Shown: positions 40,638 to 51,417, counted from the stretch's first letter. The stretch is DNA of 64,000 nucleotides from Pseudomonas frederiksbergensis (GCF_003732275.1 NZ_MOBM01000006.1:310001-374000); one strand, 5' to 3'. Made by a program: numbers and translations. The notes: generated by a model not told the origin, from the sequence alone.

Positions 40638-42149
40638 ATGAATAAATCAGCAGGCGTGCTTCTAGGAATTGTCGTGGCCATCGGTGCAATCAGTGCCGGC
40701 GGTGCGTGGTACACCGGCAGCAAGCTCGATGGGGTGCTGAACACCTCGATCGCCGATGCCAACAAAGAGCTGCAAGCCGCGCTGGCAGGTTCCAATGGTA
40801 CGGCGTCTCTGGAGCTGGTGTCGCTGGACCGCCATGTGTTCAGCAGCACCGCGCACTACCGCCTCAAGGGCGAGGGTGAGATGTTTGGTGAAGCACCGGT
40901 CGAGTTGCTGTTCGTCGACCGCATCGAACATGGCCCGCTGCCGTTCTCGCGTCTGGTGTCGCTGAAGTGGTTGCCGGTCCTGGCCACCAGTCACTACGAG
41001 CTGGAAAAGACTCCGCTGACCGAGAAGTGGTTCGCGGCCGCCAAGGACAATTCCCCGGTCAAAGGCGTGGTCAACATCGGCTACGACAACTCCACCAAGG
41101 GCACCCTCGAATTTCTGCCGCTGGAAACAGCACTGGATGACAAGTCCAATCTGACGTTCTCCGGATTGAAACTGGACGTAGCCGCCAGCGCCCAGGCGCA
41201 AAAGGTCAAGGCTGACGGTTACATGGACAGCCTGAAGCTGACCACCGTGGCCGAAGATCAGACCCCGGTACAGGTCGAGCTCAATGGCTTGACCGTGGCC
41301 AGTAACCTGAACAAAAGCACCTACGGCTATTACGTCGGTGAAAACACCGTCGAGCTGACCAGCAGCAAGACCACCTTCGGCGCCAAACAGTCGGTACTCG
41401 GCTTCAAGAACTTTGAAATGAAGAACAAGACCGAGGAATCGGGCACCAACGCTTCGGGGCGTGCCGATTACAAGGTTGGTGAAGTGTCCTTGAACGGCAA
41501 GGTTGTCGGCTCTGCGCAGATGGCCATGAGCCTGAAAAACCTCGACATCCCGTCAACGATGTCGCTGATGCAGATCTACCAGACCAAACTGCAACCGTAC
41601 GAGAAGGCCGCCGCTGAAGCTGCTGCCGCCGGTCTACCGGCGCCGGAGCTGAACCTGACCCCGGCCGAAGAGGCACAGGTCAAGACCGGCCTGGAGAAAC
41701 TGCTGGCCGCCGGCCCGCAGGTGGCTCTGGAAAACCTGTCGTTCAATACCAGCAACGGCGAAAGCCGCGCCAACCTGGTGCTGGACCTGACCAAACCGCA
41801 GTCCATGGACCTGCCGCCAGACCAGTTGGTCAAGCAATTGATCGCGCTGCTGGACTTCAACGTACTGGTATCCAAGCCAATGCTGGTTGACGTGCTCACC
41901 GTGCAGTCGCAAATCGACGGCCAGACCGACGCCAAGCTCATTGCCGATCAGGCGAGTGCAACCGCCGACATGTTCGGCAGCATGGCGGTCGGCACGCAAC
42001 TGGCGAAACTGGACGGCAACAACGTCGTCACCAAGCTGCACTACGCCAATAATCAGGTGGACTTCAACGGCCAGAAAATGACCCTCGAAGAATTTGTTGG
42101 CTTCGTGATGAGCAAACTCGGCGGCACTGGCAACGTCACCATCCAGTAA
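40638..42149 (+). CDS. YdgA-family protein (DUF945)
   Basis: A 503-residue protein of the YdgA/DUF945 type. An N-terminal membrane helix (VLLGIVVAIGAISAGGAWYT) anchors a large periplasmic domain of repeated beta structure. Motifs include LELVSLDRHVFSSTAHYRL, VDRIEHGPLPFSRLVSL and VALENLSFNTSNGESRANLV. The family is common in gamma-proteobacteria and poorly understood. The ATG at 40638 is chosen because the membrane segment follows directly; the ribosome site is weak. A good terminator follows. Confidence 0.8.
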   Translation: MNKSAGVLLGIVVAIGAISAGGAWYTGSKLDGVLNTSIADANKELQAALAGSNGTASLELVSLDRHVFSSTAHYRLKGEGEMFGEAPVELLFVDRIEHGPLPFSRLVSLKWLPVLATSHYELEKTPLTEKWFAAAKDNSPVKGVVNIGYDNSTKGTLEFLPLETALDDKSNLTFSGLKLDVAASAQAQKVKADGYMDSLKLTTVAEDQTPVQVELNGLTVASNLNKSTYGYYVGENTVELTSSKTTFGAKQSVLGFKNFEMKNKTEESGTNASGRADYKVGEVSLNGKVVGSAQMAMSLKNLDIPSTMSLMQIYQTKLQPYEKAAAEAAAAGLPAPELNLTPAEEAQVKTGLEKLLAAGPQVALENLSFNTSNGESRANLVLDLTKPQSMDLPPDQLVKQLIALLDFNVLVSKPMLVDVLTVQSQIDGQTDAKLIADQASATADMFGSMAVGTQLAKLDGNNVVTKLHYANNQVDFNGQKMTLEEFVGFVMSKLGGTGNVTIQ

Positions 42150-42167
42150 AACCGCAGGCTTCAGCGC

Positions 42168-42206
42168 AACGCCCGGCCTCTGCACCACGCAGACGCCGGG
42201 CGTTTT
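42168..42206 (+). terminator. Rho-independent terminator after the YdgA-like gene
   Basis: AACGCCCGGC (42168-42177) pairs with GCCGGGCGTT (42195-42204) and is followed by TTTT, 19 bases after the stop codon. Confidence 0.85.
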
Positions 42207-42528
42207 GCTGTCTGGGGTTTTGAAAGGAGGTGAGGGGGAAGGAGGCCCTGATGCCTGTCAGTCAAGGACATGAACACTGCAACCTCTGTGGGAGCGAGCC
42301 TGCTCGCGATAGCGGTGGGTCAGCCAACATTGATGCTGAATGTACCGCCGTCATCGCGAGCAGGCTCGCTCCCACAGGGGTTGCGATGGGCTGACTGGCA
42401 CCAGAGAAGACCCGAGCGTCACGAATCTGAATAATTATTGTGTTCTGAATAGTCGACTACGCTTGCATGCAAGACTACGTCGATAAAGCTTGGCTGGGTC
42501 TTTCGACCCGGCTTTCCGCTACGAATGG
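42207..42528. other. Intergenic region upstream of pgaA
   Basis: It holds an inverted REP pair (42285-42381) and then an AT-rich stretch (42420-42460, AATAATTATTGTGTTCTGAA) that probably carries the pga promoter. A hairpin GCTGGGTC/GACCCGGC at about 42493-42512 followed by TTTCC may act as an attenuator in the pga leader. No gene is seen. Confidence 0.5.
42285..42381. repeat. Inverted pair of REP elements
   Basis: TGTGGGAGCGAGCCTGCTCG (42287-42306) and CGAGCAGGCTCGCTCCCACA (42357-42376) form a REP pair of the same type and spacing as those at 15410 and 61431. The inner sequence (AGCGGT...ATGTTGAATGT) is also shared with the 61431 copy, as expected for a mobile REPIN unit. Confidence 0.88.
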
Positions 42529-42566
42529 GCAAGGGACATTGCGACCCGGCTGGCCATGTAAGGATG
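42529..42566 (+). promoter_or_regulatory. Candidate RsmA/CsrA sites in the pgaA leader
   Basis: GCAAGGGACATTGC (42529-42542) can fold with GGA in the loop of a GCAA/TTGC stem, and GTAAGGATG (42558-42566) closely fits the CsrA consensus and contains the Shine-Dalgarno sequence AAGGA, 9 bases before the ATG at 42574. CsrA control of pgaABCD is established in E. coli; here it is inferred from the motif. Confidence 0.5.
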
Positions 42567-42573
42567 CTGACGA

Positions 42574-45054
42574 ATGCCGTGTATTGCTGGTCCCTTTATT
42601 CATCGTGGTTTGCGCCCCTTGTTTCGCATGGCGCTGTGCGGCCAGTTGCTGTGGCCGATGCTGGCGCTCGCTGACACTCCCTACGACCAAATGGTTCGCG
42701 ATGCACGGGCCGGCAACTACACGCCTGCGCTGACCGTATTGCGCCAGGTGCCGGTCAACCAGGCCACCACCGGCCAGATCAGCGATCACTTGCAGATCGC
42801 CAGCTGGGCTGGGCTGGACGCCGAAGTGGTCCAGGTCTATGAAACCCAAGGGCACAATCGGGCGCTGCCGGTTCAGGCCCTGACTGCCACCGCGCGTGCC
42901 TATCGCAACCTCAAGCGCTGGGACTCGGCGACCCAGGTATACAACAAGGCTTTGGCCCTTGAACCGCAAAATGCCGACCTGCAGCTGGGGCTGGCGATGA
43001 CCCAGGCCGATGCCGGTAAACCTGACGAGGCCGTTGCCCGCGCCAGGGCGCTGGTGGCGGCGAAACCGGATGATCCTTCCCGCCGCCTGGCCCTGGCTTA
43101 CGCCTTGACCCGCGCCGGTGCGACCTACGACGCATTGTTTGAATACGACCAGGCCTTCATCCGCGCTGGCAGCAAACCCGACGTCGCTCGGGAATACGTG
43201 ATTGCCCTGCAACGTGCCCGCCTGCCGGAACCGGCCTTGCGCCTGGCGCGTCAGCGGCCGGGGTTGCTGGATCCGGTCACGCTGCGACGTCTTGAAGGTG
43301 ATCTGGCCGCAGAACGAGTGCGGCTGGCCGAGCTGGCCACTCGCAGCGAAAAAGAACGGTATGTGATCGCCGATCGGGCTCTGGCCGATTACGACCAGTT
43401 ACTGGCGACCTGGACGCCGGATCCTCAGGCCCACGATGACGTCATCCGCTGGCGAATCGATCGCATGGGCGCCCTCAAGGCCCGTGCGCGCACCGCTGAT
43501 GTGATCGCCGAATACCAGAAGCTGCTCGCCGAAGGCGTGAAGATTCCGACCTACGCCCTGCGTTGGGTGGCGTCGTCCTATCTGGACCAGCGTCAGCCAG
43601 AAATCGCCACCGATTTGTATCGTCAGGTGCTGGTGGCGCCGGATGCTGATGTCGGCGACCGCCTGGAAGACAGCACCGCGCTCTATTACGCCTTGCTCGA
43701 AAGCGATAAGGCCGATGAAGCGCGTCAGGTCGCTGAAGACCTGGCCAAGACTCAGAAGCCGCGCGTCGAGCTCAAGGGCTTGCCGGTGGGCAATCCCAAC
43801 GATGAATGGATGGACGCGCAGCAACTCGCCGCCCAGGCCGGCACCTACGGCGCTGATCTGCCCTCGGGCGAGCAGCGTTTGCAGGTGCTGGTGGATCAGG
43901 CCCCGGGCAACCTCGGCCTGCGTCTGGCCCAGGCCGATCTGTACCTGGCCCGGGACTGGCCACGGCGTGCCGAGAATCAGCTCAAGGAAACCGAGAGCAT
44001 GGCGCCACGGGACATCGGGCTGGAAATTGCTCAGGGTCACACCGCCATGGATCTGCAGGAATGGCGGCAGCTGGATGCGCTGACCGACGATGTGGTCGCG
44101 CGCTATCCGAACAACCGTCAGGTCCAGCGTTTGCAACGTCAGCGCGCGGTTCATGACATGGCCGAGCTGCGGGTGGAGGCCTATGGCGGCAAGAGTTATG
44201 GCGGTGGCAACGGCGACGTCGGGGCGGTCAACGGCAGTCGCGATTTCGGCATCGAAACCACGCTGTACAGTCCGCCCATTGATGAAGACTGGCGCGTGTT
44301 CGCCGGCGCCGGTTACGCCACCGGCGACTTCCAGGAAGGCACTAGCCACCATCGCTTCCAGCGCGTCGGCCTCGAACGTCGGACCCGCGACATGACCCTG
44401 GAAGCGGAAGTCTCCAACCATTCCTACGGTTTCGGTGACAAACAGGGCGCGCGTCTGGCGATTGCCCGAGACATCGACGATCACTGGCAGTACGGCGGCA
44501 GCCTCGAATACCTGTCGGCGCAAACGCCGTTGCGGGCCTTGAACAGTGACATCACCGCCAACGGCGGCAGTGGTTTCATCCGTTGGCGCGCCAATGAGAG
44601 CCGTGAGTGGAAACTGGCGGTCAGCCCCTCGCACTTCAGTGACGGCAACAACCGTGTCGAAGCCTTGCTCACCGGTCGCGAGGGTGTTTATCGCGCGCCG
44701 GGGCTGCATGTCGACCTCGGCCTGGAGGTCGGCACCAGCCATAACTCCAACTCCAGCGACGTGCCGTACTTCAACCCCAAATCCGACTTCAGCGTGCTGC
44801 CAACGGTGAACGTCAACCACGTGCTCTACCACCGCTACGAAACTTCCTGGAGCCAGCAATTCCTGGCCGGTGCGGGCACCTATAGCCAGCGCGATCACGG
44901 CACCGGCGGCGTCGGCCTGCTGGGTTACGGCCAGCGCTACAGCTGGAACGACGTATTCGAGGTGGGCGGCTTGCTGAGCGTGATCAACCGGCCTTATGAC
45001 GGCGACCGCGAAACCGATCTGCGCCTGCTCGTCGACCTCACTTACCGCTTCTAG
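42574..45054 (+). CDS. pgaA: PgaA, outer membrane PNAG export porin
   Basis: An 826-residue protein with an N-terminal signal, TPR-like helical repeats over about residues 35-510 (AYRNLKRWDSATQVYNKALA) and a C-terminal beta-barrel of about 300 residues ending in LRLLVDLTYRF. PgaA carries poly-beta-1,6-N-acetylglucosamine through the outer membrane, with the TPR part binding the partly deacetylated polymer. AAGGA lies 9 bases before the ATG. It is the first gene of pgaABCD, with 6 to 12 bases between pgaA and pgaB depending on the pgaB start. Confidence 0.93.
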   Translation: MPCIAGPFIHRGLRPLFRMALCGQLLWPMLALADTPYDQMVRDARAGNYTPALTVLRQVPVNQATTGQISDHLQIASWAGLDAEVVQVYETQGHNRALPVQALTATARAYRNLKRWDSATQVYNKALALEPQNADLQLGLAMTQADAGKPDEAVARARALVAAKPDDPSRRLALAYALTRAGATYDALFEYDQAFIRAGSKPDVAREYVIALQRARLPEPALRLARQRPGLLDPVTLRRLEGDLAAERVRLAELATRSEKERYVIADRALADYDQLLATWTPDPQAHDDVIRWRIDRMGALKARARTADVIAEYQKLLAEGVKIPTYALRWVASSYLDQRQPEIATDLYRQVLVAPDADVGDRLEDSTALYYALLESDKADEARQVAEDLAKTQKPRVELKGLPVGNPNDEWMDAQQLAAQAGTYGADLPSGEQRLQVLVDQAPGNLGLRLAQADLYLARDWPRRAENQLKETESMAPRDIGLEIAQGHTAMDLQEWRQLDALTDDVVARYPNNRQVQRLQRQRAVHDMAELRVEAYGGKSYGGGNGDVGAVNGSRDFGIETTLYSPPIDEDWRVFAGAGYATGDFQEGTSHHRFQRVGLERRTRDMTLEAEVSNHSYGFGDKQGARLAIARDIDDHWQYGGSLEYLSAQTPLRALNSDITANGGSGFIRWRANESREWKLAVSPSHFSDGNNRVEALLTGREGVYRAPGLHVDLGLEVGTSHNSNSSDVPYFNPKSDFSVLPTVNVNHVLYHRYETSWSQQFLAGAGTYSQRDHGTGGVGLLGYGQRYSWNDVFEVGGLLSVINRPYDGDRETDLRLLVDLTYRF

Positions 45055-45066
45055 AAGAGTTTGAAG

Positions 45067-47064
45067 ATGCCTTTTATTTCGCGATTCATCCTTCTGCTCG
45101 GAGTGCTGCTGATCAGCGCCTGCGCCCAGCAAGCCCCAGCCTTCGCGCCGCCGTCCGAACGCCCGGTGTCGGCCAATGAAAAGCCTTGGCCGAAAAACCA
45201 TGTGCTGGGGATTGCTTACCATGACATCGAAGACCGCGACCCCGATCAGGCGGTGGTGGCTGTGCGCACCGAGCGCATGATCGAGCAACTGGCGTGGCTA
45301 CGGGAGAACAACTACAAACCGGTCACGGTCGACCAGATCATGGCGGCTCGCAAGGGTGGCCCGGAGCTGCCGCCCCGGGCGATTCTGCTGAGTTTCGACG
45401 ATGGCTATTCGAGCTTCTACACCCGCGTGTTGCCAGTGCTGCGCGCCTATAATTGGCATGCCTTGCTGGCGCCGGTCGGGGTATGGATCGATACGCCGCT
45501 GAACCAGCCAGTGGATTTCGCCGGTACCCCGCGCAAGCGTTCGGACTTCCTGACCTGGGAGCAGATCCGCGAGATTTCCCGATCCGGCCTGGTGGAAATC
45601 GCCGCCCACACCGACGCCAGCCACAAAGGCGTGTTGGCCAACCCGCAAGGCAACCTGCAACCGGCGGCAGCGACCCGGCGCTATGACGCCGCTACCGGGC
45701 GCTATGAAACCGAAGCCCAATTCCAGGCCAGGATGCGCGCCGACGTGGCGGCCATCTCGGAGAAGATCCGCAAGGTCACCGGTTACAAACCGCGTGTGTG
45801 GGTCTGGCCGTATGGCACGGCGGATGGCACCTCGCTGCAAGTGATCAACGATCAGGGTTATCAGATGGCCCTGACCCTGGACGACGGCCTTGATGCCCTC
45901 GACAACCTGATGAGCAGCCCGCGCTTTTTGGTGGCTTCGGATCCGAATGGCGAACGCTTTGCCAACAGCATCGTCTCGGTGCAGACCGAATCGCTGATGC
46001 GTGTGGTGCATGTGGACCTGGACAACGTCTACGACCCGGACCCGGCCCAACAGGAAATCAACCTTGGCAAACTGATTCAGCGCATGGCCGACATGGGCGC
46101 CAATACGGTGTTCCTGCAAGCTTTCGCCGACCCCGCGGGCGATGGCCTGGTCCACTCGCTGTACTTCCCTAACCGGCACCTGCCGATGCGCGCCGATATC
46201 TTCGACCGCGTAGCCTGGCAGTTGCGCACCCGGGCTCAGGTCAAAGTCTATGCCTGGATGCCGGTGCTGAGTTTTGCCCTGGATTCGAAGTTGCCACGCG
46301 TCACTCGCTGGGACCCGAAAACCGCTACCACCTCGATCGATCCGGGCCAGTACAAGCGCTTGTCGCCATTCGATCCGAACGTGCGGCGCATCATCGGTGA
46401 AATCTACGAAGACGTGGCACGCCTGACCTCGGTCGACGGCATCCTCTATCACGATGACGCGGTGCTGTCGGACTTCGAAGACGCCGGGCCTGAAGCCCTG
46501 AAGGTCTATGCCGCCAACGGTCTGCCCGGTTCGATCGCCACCCTGCGTGCGGATCCAGCCACCCTGCAACGCTGGACGCGGTTCAAGAGCCGCTACCTGA
46601 TCGATTTCACTCACGAACTGACCGCCAGGGTCCGCGCCATTCGCGGTCCGCAAGTGAAAACAGCGCGCAATATTTTCGCCGAGCCAATGCTCAACCCCGA
46701 GAGTGAAGCGTGGTTCGCGCAGAACCTCGATGACTTCCTGAGCGCCTATGACTGGACGGCGCCGATGGCCATGCCACTCATGGAAAAACAGAGCCGCCAG
46801 CAATCCGGCCCCTGGCTCGAAACGCTAGTGGCGACGGTCAAATCGCGCCCCGGCGCACTCGAGCGCACGGTGTTCGAATTGCAGGCCCGTGACTGGACGA
46901 AAAACGCCAACGCCGACATCGACGGCGAACAGTTGGCTGACTGGATGGGCCGCCTCAAGCGTCAGGGCGCCACCAGTTTCGGCTACTACCCGGACAACTT
47001 TCTCGAGAACCAGCCGGACCTGAAAACCGTACGGCCCGCGCTCTCCAACAAGTGGAATCCATAA
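45067..47064 (+). CDS. pgaB: PgaB, PNAG N-deacetylase lipoprotein
   Basis: A 665-residue two-domain protein with a lipobox (VLLISACAQ). The N-terminal NodB-type deacetylase domain shows the metal-binding Asp pair in [20 protein letters not shown] and His in [12 protein letters not shown]. The C-terminal glycoside-hydrolase-like domain includes [20 protein letters not shown]. It partly deacetylates PNAG in the periplasm, which is needed for export through PgaA. ATG at 45067 is chosen with GAAGAG upstream; a TTG at 45061 is less likely. Confidence 0.93.
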   Translation: MPFISRFILLLGVLLISACAQQAPAFAPPSERPVSANEKPWPKNHVLGIAYHDIEDRDPDQAVVAVRTERMIEQLAWLRENNYKPVTVDQIMAARKGGPELPPRAILLSFDDGYSSFYTRVLPVLRAYNWHALLAPVGVWIDTPLNQPVDFAGTPRKRSDFLTWEQIREISRSGLVEIAAHTDASHKGVLANPQGNLQPAAATRRYDAATGRYETEAQFQARMRADVAAISEKIRKVTGYKPRVWVWPYGTADGTSLQVINDQGYQMALTLDDGLDALDNLMSSPRFLVASDPNGERFANSIVSVQTESLMRVVHVDLDNVYDPDPAQQEINLGKLIQRMADMGANTVFLQAFADPAGDGLVHSLYFPNRHLPMRADIFDRVAWQLRTRAQVKVYAWMPVLSFALDSKLPRVTRWDPKTATTSIDPGQYKRLSPFDPNVRRIIGEIYEDVARLTSVDGILYHDDAVLSDFEDAGPEALKVYAANGLPGSIATLRADPATLQRWTRFKSRYLIDFTHELTARVRAIRGPQVKTARNIFAEPMLNPESEAWFAQNLDDFLSAYDWTAPMAMPLMEKQSRQQSGPWLETLVATVKSRPGALERTVFELQARDWTKNANADIDGEQLADWMGRLKRQGATSFGYYPDNFLENQPDLKTVRPALSNKWNP

Positions 47065-47065
47065 C

Positions 47066-48421
47066 ATGCTGGACAGACTTTTAGCCCTGCTGGTTCTGGC
47101 GATCGTCCTTGGGGTTCCCCTCGGGCTGATCTTTCTGCTCACCGGGCAATTCCTGATGGACTTCGTGTTCTTTTATCCACTGTTCATGTCGGGACTGTGG
47201 ATTGCTGGCGGCCTGTATTTCTGGCTGCACTGGGAGCGCCACTGGCCGTGGCAGGACGACACTTTGCCGCCACCGCTGGTCGGCGAACCGCTGATCTCGA
47301 TCCTGATCCCTTGCTACAACGAAGGCGACAACGCGGCCGATACCATCCACGCGGCGCTGGCCCAGCATTACCCGAACATCGAAGTGATCGCGATCAACGA
47401 CGGCTCCAAGGACAACACCGCCGCGGTGCTCGATGCACTGGCGTTGCAGGATCCGCGTCTGCGGGTGCTGCACCTGGCGGAGAACCAGGGCAAGGCCGTG
47501 GCCCTGCGCATGGGCGCCATTGCGGCGCGCAGCGAATATCTGGTGTGCATCGACGGTGATGCGCTGCTGGCGCCGAACACCGCGGCGTATCTGGTGGCGC
47601 CGATGCTCGACAATGCGCGACTGGGCGCCGTGACCGGCAACCCGCGAATCCGCACCCGTTCGACCTTGATCGGCCGTGTGCAGGTCGGCGAGTTCTCGTC
47701 GATCATCGGCCTGATCAAGCGCACCCAACGGGTGTTCGGGCGGATCTTTACCGTCTCCGGGGTGATCGTCGCCTTCCGTCGCACGGCCCTGAACCGGGTC
47801 GGCTACTGGAGCCCGGACATGATCACCGAAGACATCGACATCAGTTGGAAGCTGCAACTGGATCACTGGAGCATTTTCTACGAGCCCCGCGCGTTGTGCT
47901 GGATCCTCATGCCGGAAACCCTCGGCGGCCTGTGGAAGCAGCGTCTGCGCTGGGCCCAGGGCGGTGCCGAGGTGCTGTTCAAGAACATCCGTGGCATCTG
48001 GCAATACCGCCATCGTTACCTCTGGCCGTTGCTGTTCGAATACTGCCTGTCCACCGGCTGGGCGTTCACCTTTCTGCTGTCGGTGATTTTCTGGGGCGTC
48101 GGCAAATTCGTCGAAATGCCGCCAGCCATTGCCGTCGATCACCTGATGCCACCGGCGTTTACCGGATTGTTGTTGGCAGTAGTCTGCCTGGTGCAATTCG
48201 CGGTCAGCATCCTGATCGACCGCCGTTATGAAAAGGGCCTCGGCAAGACCATGTTCTGGGTGGTCTGGTATCCGCTGGTGTTCTGGCTTATCAGCTTGTT
48301 CACCACCCTGGTCAGCTTCCCCAAGGTACTCTTCGGCCAACATCAGAAGCGTGCGCGCTGGGTCAGCCCGGACCGGGGCATCAAGCCGCTGAATGACGAT
48401 GAAGAGGAGGTCATCAAATGA
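47066..48421 (+). CDS. pgaC: PgaC, PNAG synthase glycosyltransferase
   Basis: A 451-residue inner-membrane family 2 glycosyltransferase that polymerises UDP-GlcNAc into PNAG. Two N-terminal membrane segments are followed by the catalytic domain: [45 protein letters not shown] and the QRLRWAQG motif. Further membrane segments complete the C-terminus. It starts 1 base after the pgaB stop and overlaps pgaD by 4 bases. Confidence 0.94.
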   Translation: MLDRLLALLVLAIVLGVPLGLIFLLTGQFLMDFVFFYPLFMSGLWIAGGLYFWLHWERHWPWQDDTLPPPLVGEPLISILIPCYNEGDNAADTIHAALAQHYPNIEVIAINDGSKDNTAAVLDALALQDPRLRVLHLAENQGKAVALRMGAIAARSEYLVCIDGDALLAPNTAAYLVAPMLDNARLGAVTGNPRIRTRSTLIGRVQVGEFSSIIGLIKRTQRVFGRIFTVSGVIVAFRRTALNRVGYWSPDMITEDIDISWKLQLDHWSIFYEPRALCWILMPETLGGLWKQRLRWAQGGAEVLFKNIRGIWQYRHRYLWPLLFEYCLSTGWAFTFLLSVIFWGVGKFVEMPPAIAVDHLMPPAFTGLLLAVVCLVQFAVSILIDRRYEKGLGKTMFWVVWYPLVFWLISLFTTLVSFPKVLFGQHQKRARWVSPDRGIKPLNDDEEEVIK

Positions 48422-48945
48422 AAATCATCAGAACCCGGCAGCGGCCCTTTCTGGTCGTGATCGATGTTTTTCTCACCGTGCTCGCCTGGGTCGGTCTGCT
48501 GTATTTGCTGGCGCGGGGTTTGTGGCCGTTGATCGATACCCATGACGGCCCGCGCATCGATGCGTCATTTTTCGACGCCCTCGGCACGTTGCAGATTTAC
48601 CTGTGGGTGGCGTTGTTGAATGCGGTGATCCTGATCACGTGGGCGCGTTATCAACAGCGCAAAAGCAAGAGCTTCGCCCAGCGCCGTTTACCGGCGCCGG
48701 TGGTGGATGATCAGGGGCTCAGCAAAAGCTTCAAGCTGACCGGCGACCGGCTGGCGAAACTGCGCACGTCTGGCTCGATGACCATTCATAACAATCAGGA
48801 TGGTGATGTCAGCCATGTCGTTACGCACTTCTTCCCGGTCGACCCGGACAAGCTGCCACTGCCTTTGGCGCCGCTTGAACATCCGTTCGTGATTCGCTTA
48901 CCGGCCGAAGATGACGACAATCGAGAGCCGGTGAGCCATCTCTAG
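48418..48945 (+). CDS. pgaD: PgaD, PNAG synthase accessory protein
   Basis: A 175-residue protein with two membrane helices ([40 protein letters not shown]) and a cytoplasmic tail. In E. coli PgaD and PgaC bind c-di-GMP together to switch on polymerisation. Last gene of the operon; inverted repeats follow it. Confidence 0.9.
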   Translation: MKIIRTRQRPFLVVIDVFLTVLAWVGLLYLLARGLWPLIDTHDGPRIDASFFDALGTLQIYLWVALLNAVILITWARYQQRKSKSFAQRRLPAPVVDDQGLSKSFKLTGDRLAKLRTSGSMTIHNNQDGDVSHVVTHFFPVDPDKLPLPLAPLEHPFVIRLPAEDDDNREPVSHL

Positions 48946-48959
48946 GCATATGTTCATCT

Positions 48960-49090
48960 GTGGCGAGGGAGCTTGCTCCCGCTGGAGGCCGAAGGACTCC
49001 CGATGCCATTAACCGCGCTGTAGCTGATAGAGCGCGGTCACCGATTTTGCGTCTGCTTCACAGACGAACGGGAGCAAGCTCCCTCGCCAC
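48960..49090. repeat. Inverted repeat pair, GGGAGCTTGCTCCC type
   Basis: GTGGCGAGGGAGCTTGCTCC (48960-48979) and GGAGCAAGCTCCCTCGCCAC (49071-49090) are reverse complements about 90 bases apart. This is a further Pseudomonas short-palindrome type, between the convergent pgaD and oxidoreductase genes. Confidence 0.85.
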
Positions 49091-49100
49091 TAAGTCGCGG

Positions 49101-50630
49101 TCAGCCAACATCCCGAATCAGCCGCCAGGCCTCATCCACCGACAGCGGCTGTTTCATCCGTTCGGCAAGCATTGCCATAACCCGTTCCTGATCGCAGGCA
49201 ACGGCCGCCGCCACCACGCCGTTTTTGCCAAACAGGCCGATAAACGGTGGATGGTCAGGGTCGCCCTTGAACTCGACCTCGTCCCAAGCCTCGGCGTGTC
49301 CGAGGTAGTCGTAGTTTTTGCCGAAGTGCCAGGTCCAGAAATACGGCACGTCGAGGTAGCGCTCATCGCCGCCGAGCATATTCGCCGCCGCAATTCGCGC
49401 CTGTTGCTGGGCCAGTCGCCAATGCTCGATCCGTTGCGGCTGGCCATTGAGCGGGAAGGTCGCAATGTCGCCGACGGCCCAGAGCCCGTCGGTCACACGC
49501 ATTCCGCCATCGACCTTCAATGACTGGTCTTTTTCTTTTGGCAAATCGGCAAACGGGGCCGTTGCCGGGGTGACGCCAATGCCGACCAACACCAGATCCG
49601 CCGGCAAGCGCTGACCGTTATCCAGCAGCACCGCTTCGACCTTGCCTGTGCCTTCGATCTGCGCGGCCTCGCCATCGGTATGAAACACCACGCCATTAGC
49701 CTCGTGCAGGGCACGAATCGCTTTGCCGACGGCATCGCCGAATTGCGCCTCGAACGGGATGGCATGGCGGGCCAGGACAGTGACCTCCAGGCCGTACTGA
49801 CGCAGGGATGAAGCGGACTCCAGAGCAATGAAACTGTCGCCGACAATCACTGCCCGTTGACCGGGTTTGGCGGCTGAAAGAATCTGCTGCGCCTGTGCCT
49901 TCGAACGCAATACGAATACCTGCGGCAGATCGGCGCCGGGCAGCGGCAGAGACTTGGGTATGCCGCCGGTGGCGATCACGGCGCCGTCATAGCTCAACGA
50001 TTGGCCATCAGACAGGCGCAGAGTCCGGTTCGGTGCATCCAGGCCCATCACATCGCTGTTTATCCGTTCAATGCGCTGTTCGCTGTAAAAACCTTCATCA
50101 CGCAGTGGCGGGACTTCGTCGGGCGGCATCTCCCCGGCAATCACGAATTTGCTCAATACCGTCCGGTCGTAACCGGCCTCGGGCTCGCGGTCGATCAGCA
50201 ACACCCGGCCACCGAAACCTTTCTCTCGCAGCGCCGCCGCACAAGCCGTACCTGCGGCACCGGCACCGATGATCACAAAGGTTCGCTTATCGTCCGCCGG
50301 CGGGGTGCTCGCGGTGGGCATCGGCTGGTCATCGACCCAGACCTCATCGTCGCGGATTTCAAGCGGGTAGCGTCGCAGACTGTCCAGGGACGGTGGCTCG
50401 CATAACGCGCCGTCTTCGAGCCGGTACGCTGCCTTGTGCCACGGGCAGATCAGCCGTCCTTCACACAGCGCACCCTTGGCCAAGGGTGCCCCGGCGTGGG
50501 GACATTTGCCCTGATAGGCACGCAATTGATCGCCGAACCGCAGCAAGACGATTTTCGTCTTATCGATCCGGACTTCAAGGCCACGGTCTTGGGGCACATC
50601 GGCGAAACGGGCGACGCGATGCAGTGCCAT
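49101..50630 (-). CDS. Rieske-domain FAD/NAD(P)H oxidoreductase (AIFL-like)
   Basis: A 509-residue flavoprotein. Residues 1-105 form a Rieske domain with both 2Fe-2S motifs (CPHAGAPL and CPWHKAAY). The rest is a two-dinucleotide-domain reductase: FAD motif FVIIGAGAAGTACAAALREK, NAD(P) region AVIVGDSFIALESASSL, and FAD-binding GLWAVGDIATF, with a dimerisation domain at the end. It probably passes electrons from NAD(P)H to an unknown partner, as in ferredoxin reductases of AIFM3/AIFL type. GGAGATC precedes the ATG at 50630. It is monocistronic and divergent from the PEBP gene. Confidence 0.87.
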   Translation of the reverse strand: MALHRVARFADVPQDRGLEVRIDKTKIVLLRFGDQLRAYQGKCPHAGAPLAKGALCEGRLICPWHKAAYRLEDGALCEPPSLDSLRRYPLEIRDDEVWVDDQPMPTASTPPADDKRTFVIIGAGAAGTACAAALREKGFGGRVLLIDREPEAGYDRTVLSKFVIAGEMPPDEVPPLRDEGFYSEQRIERINSDVMGLDAPNRTLRLSDGQSLSYDGAVIATGGIPKSLPLPGADLPQVFVLRSKAQAQQILSAAKPGQRAVIVGDSFIALESASSLRQYGLEVTVLARHAIPFEAQFGDAVGKAIRALHEANGVVFHTDGEAAQIEGTGKVEAVLLDNGQRLPADLVLVGIGVTPATAPFADLPKEKDQSLKVDGGMRVTDGLWAVGDIATFPLNGQPQRIEHWRLAQQQARIAAANMLGGDERYLDVPYFWTWHFGKNYDYLGHAEAWDEVEFKGDPDHPPFIGLFGKNGVVAAAVACDQERVMAMLAERMKQPLSVDEAWRLIRDVG

Positions 50631-50769
50631 GATCGATCTCCAGACAGGTGTTTCACTTAGGAGTTTGGCGCCTTTTCCGAGGTTCAGCCAATTCCTGCTG
50701 CCACCGCACGAACGGTCCGGCTATAGTTTGCCAGCCGACCACGGCCCCACCCGCACAAGGTGCTCCGGT

Positions 50770-51330
50770 ATGACCCGATTGACCTCTTTGAACCCTTGGC
50801 TGGCGGCCGTTGCAGTCGCCCTTTGCGTGCAGTTTCCGGCGCAGGCCCAGGAGCGTTTCACCCTCAGCATTCCCGGTGTTTCGGACAATCGCCTGTTCAC
50901 GTCAGCGGCGGCCAGCGATGCCAGCGGTTGCGGCGGCAAGAACCAGTCCCCGGCCTTGAGCTGGAACGCGGGCCCCCCGGGCACCCTCAGCTATGCCATC
51001 GTCATGCACGACCCGGACGGCCAGAAGGGCTTGGGCGTCGATCACTGGATTCATTACGGCATCAAGGCCGCGACGCGTCAGATCCCGGCCGGTGTCGGCG
51101 CCAAATCCGCCCTCGAAGGCGTGGGCGGCACCAACATCAAAGGCACCACCGGTTACATTGGCCCTTGCCCGCCCATTGGCGATAGCTCTCATCACTACAT
51201 CATCCAGCTTTACGCCCTGGACCTGGCGCCAGACGCCTTGCCTGCCGGTCTGACCCGCGCGCAGCTGATGGAACAGATCAAAGGCCATGTGCTGAAAAAC
51301 AGCAGCGTGGTGCGGCGTTATCACCGCTAA
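50770..51330 (+). CDS. YbhB/YbcL-type PEBP-like periplasmic protein
   Basis: A 186-residue protein with a Sec signal ending at PAQA and a phosphatidylethanolamine-binding-protein-like fold. Motifs are LSYAIVMHDPDGQKG, VDHWIHYGI, TTGYIGPCPPIGDSSHHYII and QLYALD. These proteins are widespread and of uncertain role. AAGGTG lies upstream of the ATG at 50770; the frame is open to 50629, but those residues would precede the signal peptide. Confidence 0.87.
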   Translation: MTRLTSLNPWLAAVAVALCVQFPAQAQERFTLSIPGVSDNRLFTSAAASDASGCGGKNQSPALSWNAGPPGTLSYAIVMHDPDGQKGLGVDHWIHYGIKAATRQIPAGVGAKSALEGVGGTNIKGTTGYIGPCPPIGDSSHHYIIQLYALDLAPDALPAGLTRAQLMEQIKGHVLKNSSVVRRYHR

Positions 51331-51417
51331 AGATTTTTCCTGGTGAGTTAACCCGAACCTGCCGGGCTGTCCGTCTCAGAGGATGAATGAGTCAATTTCC
51401 TCCTGAGGTCAGCCCCC

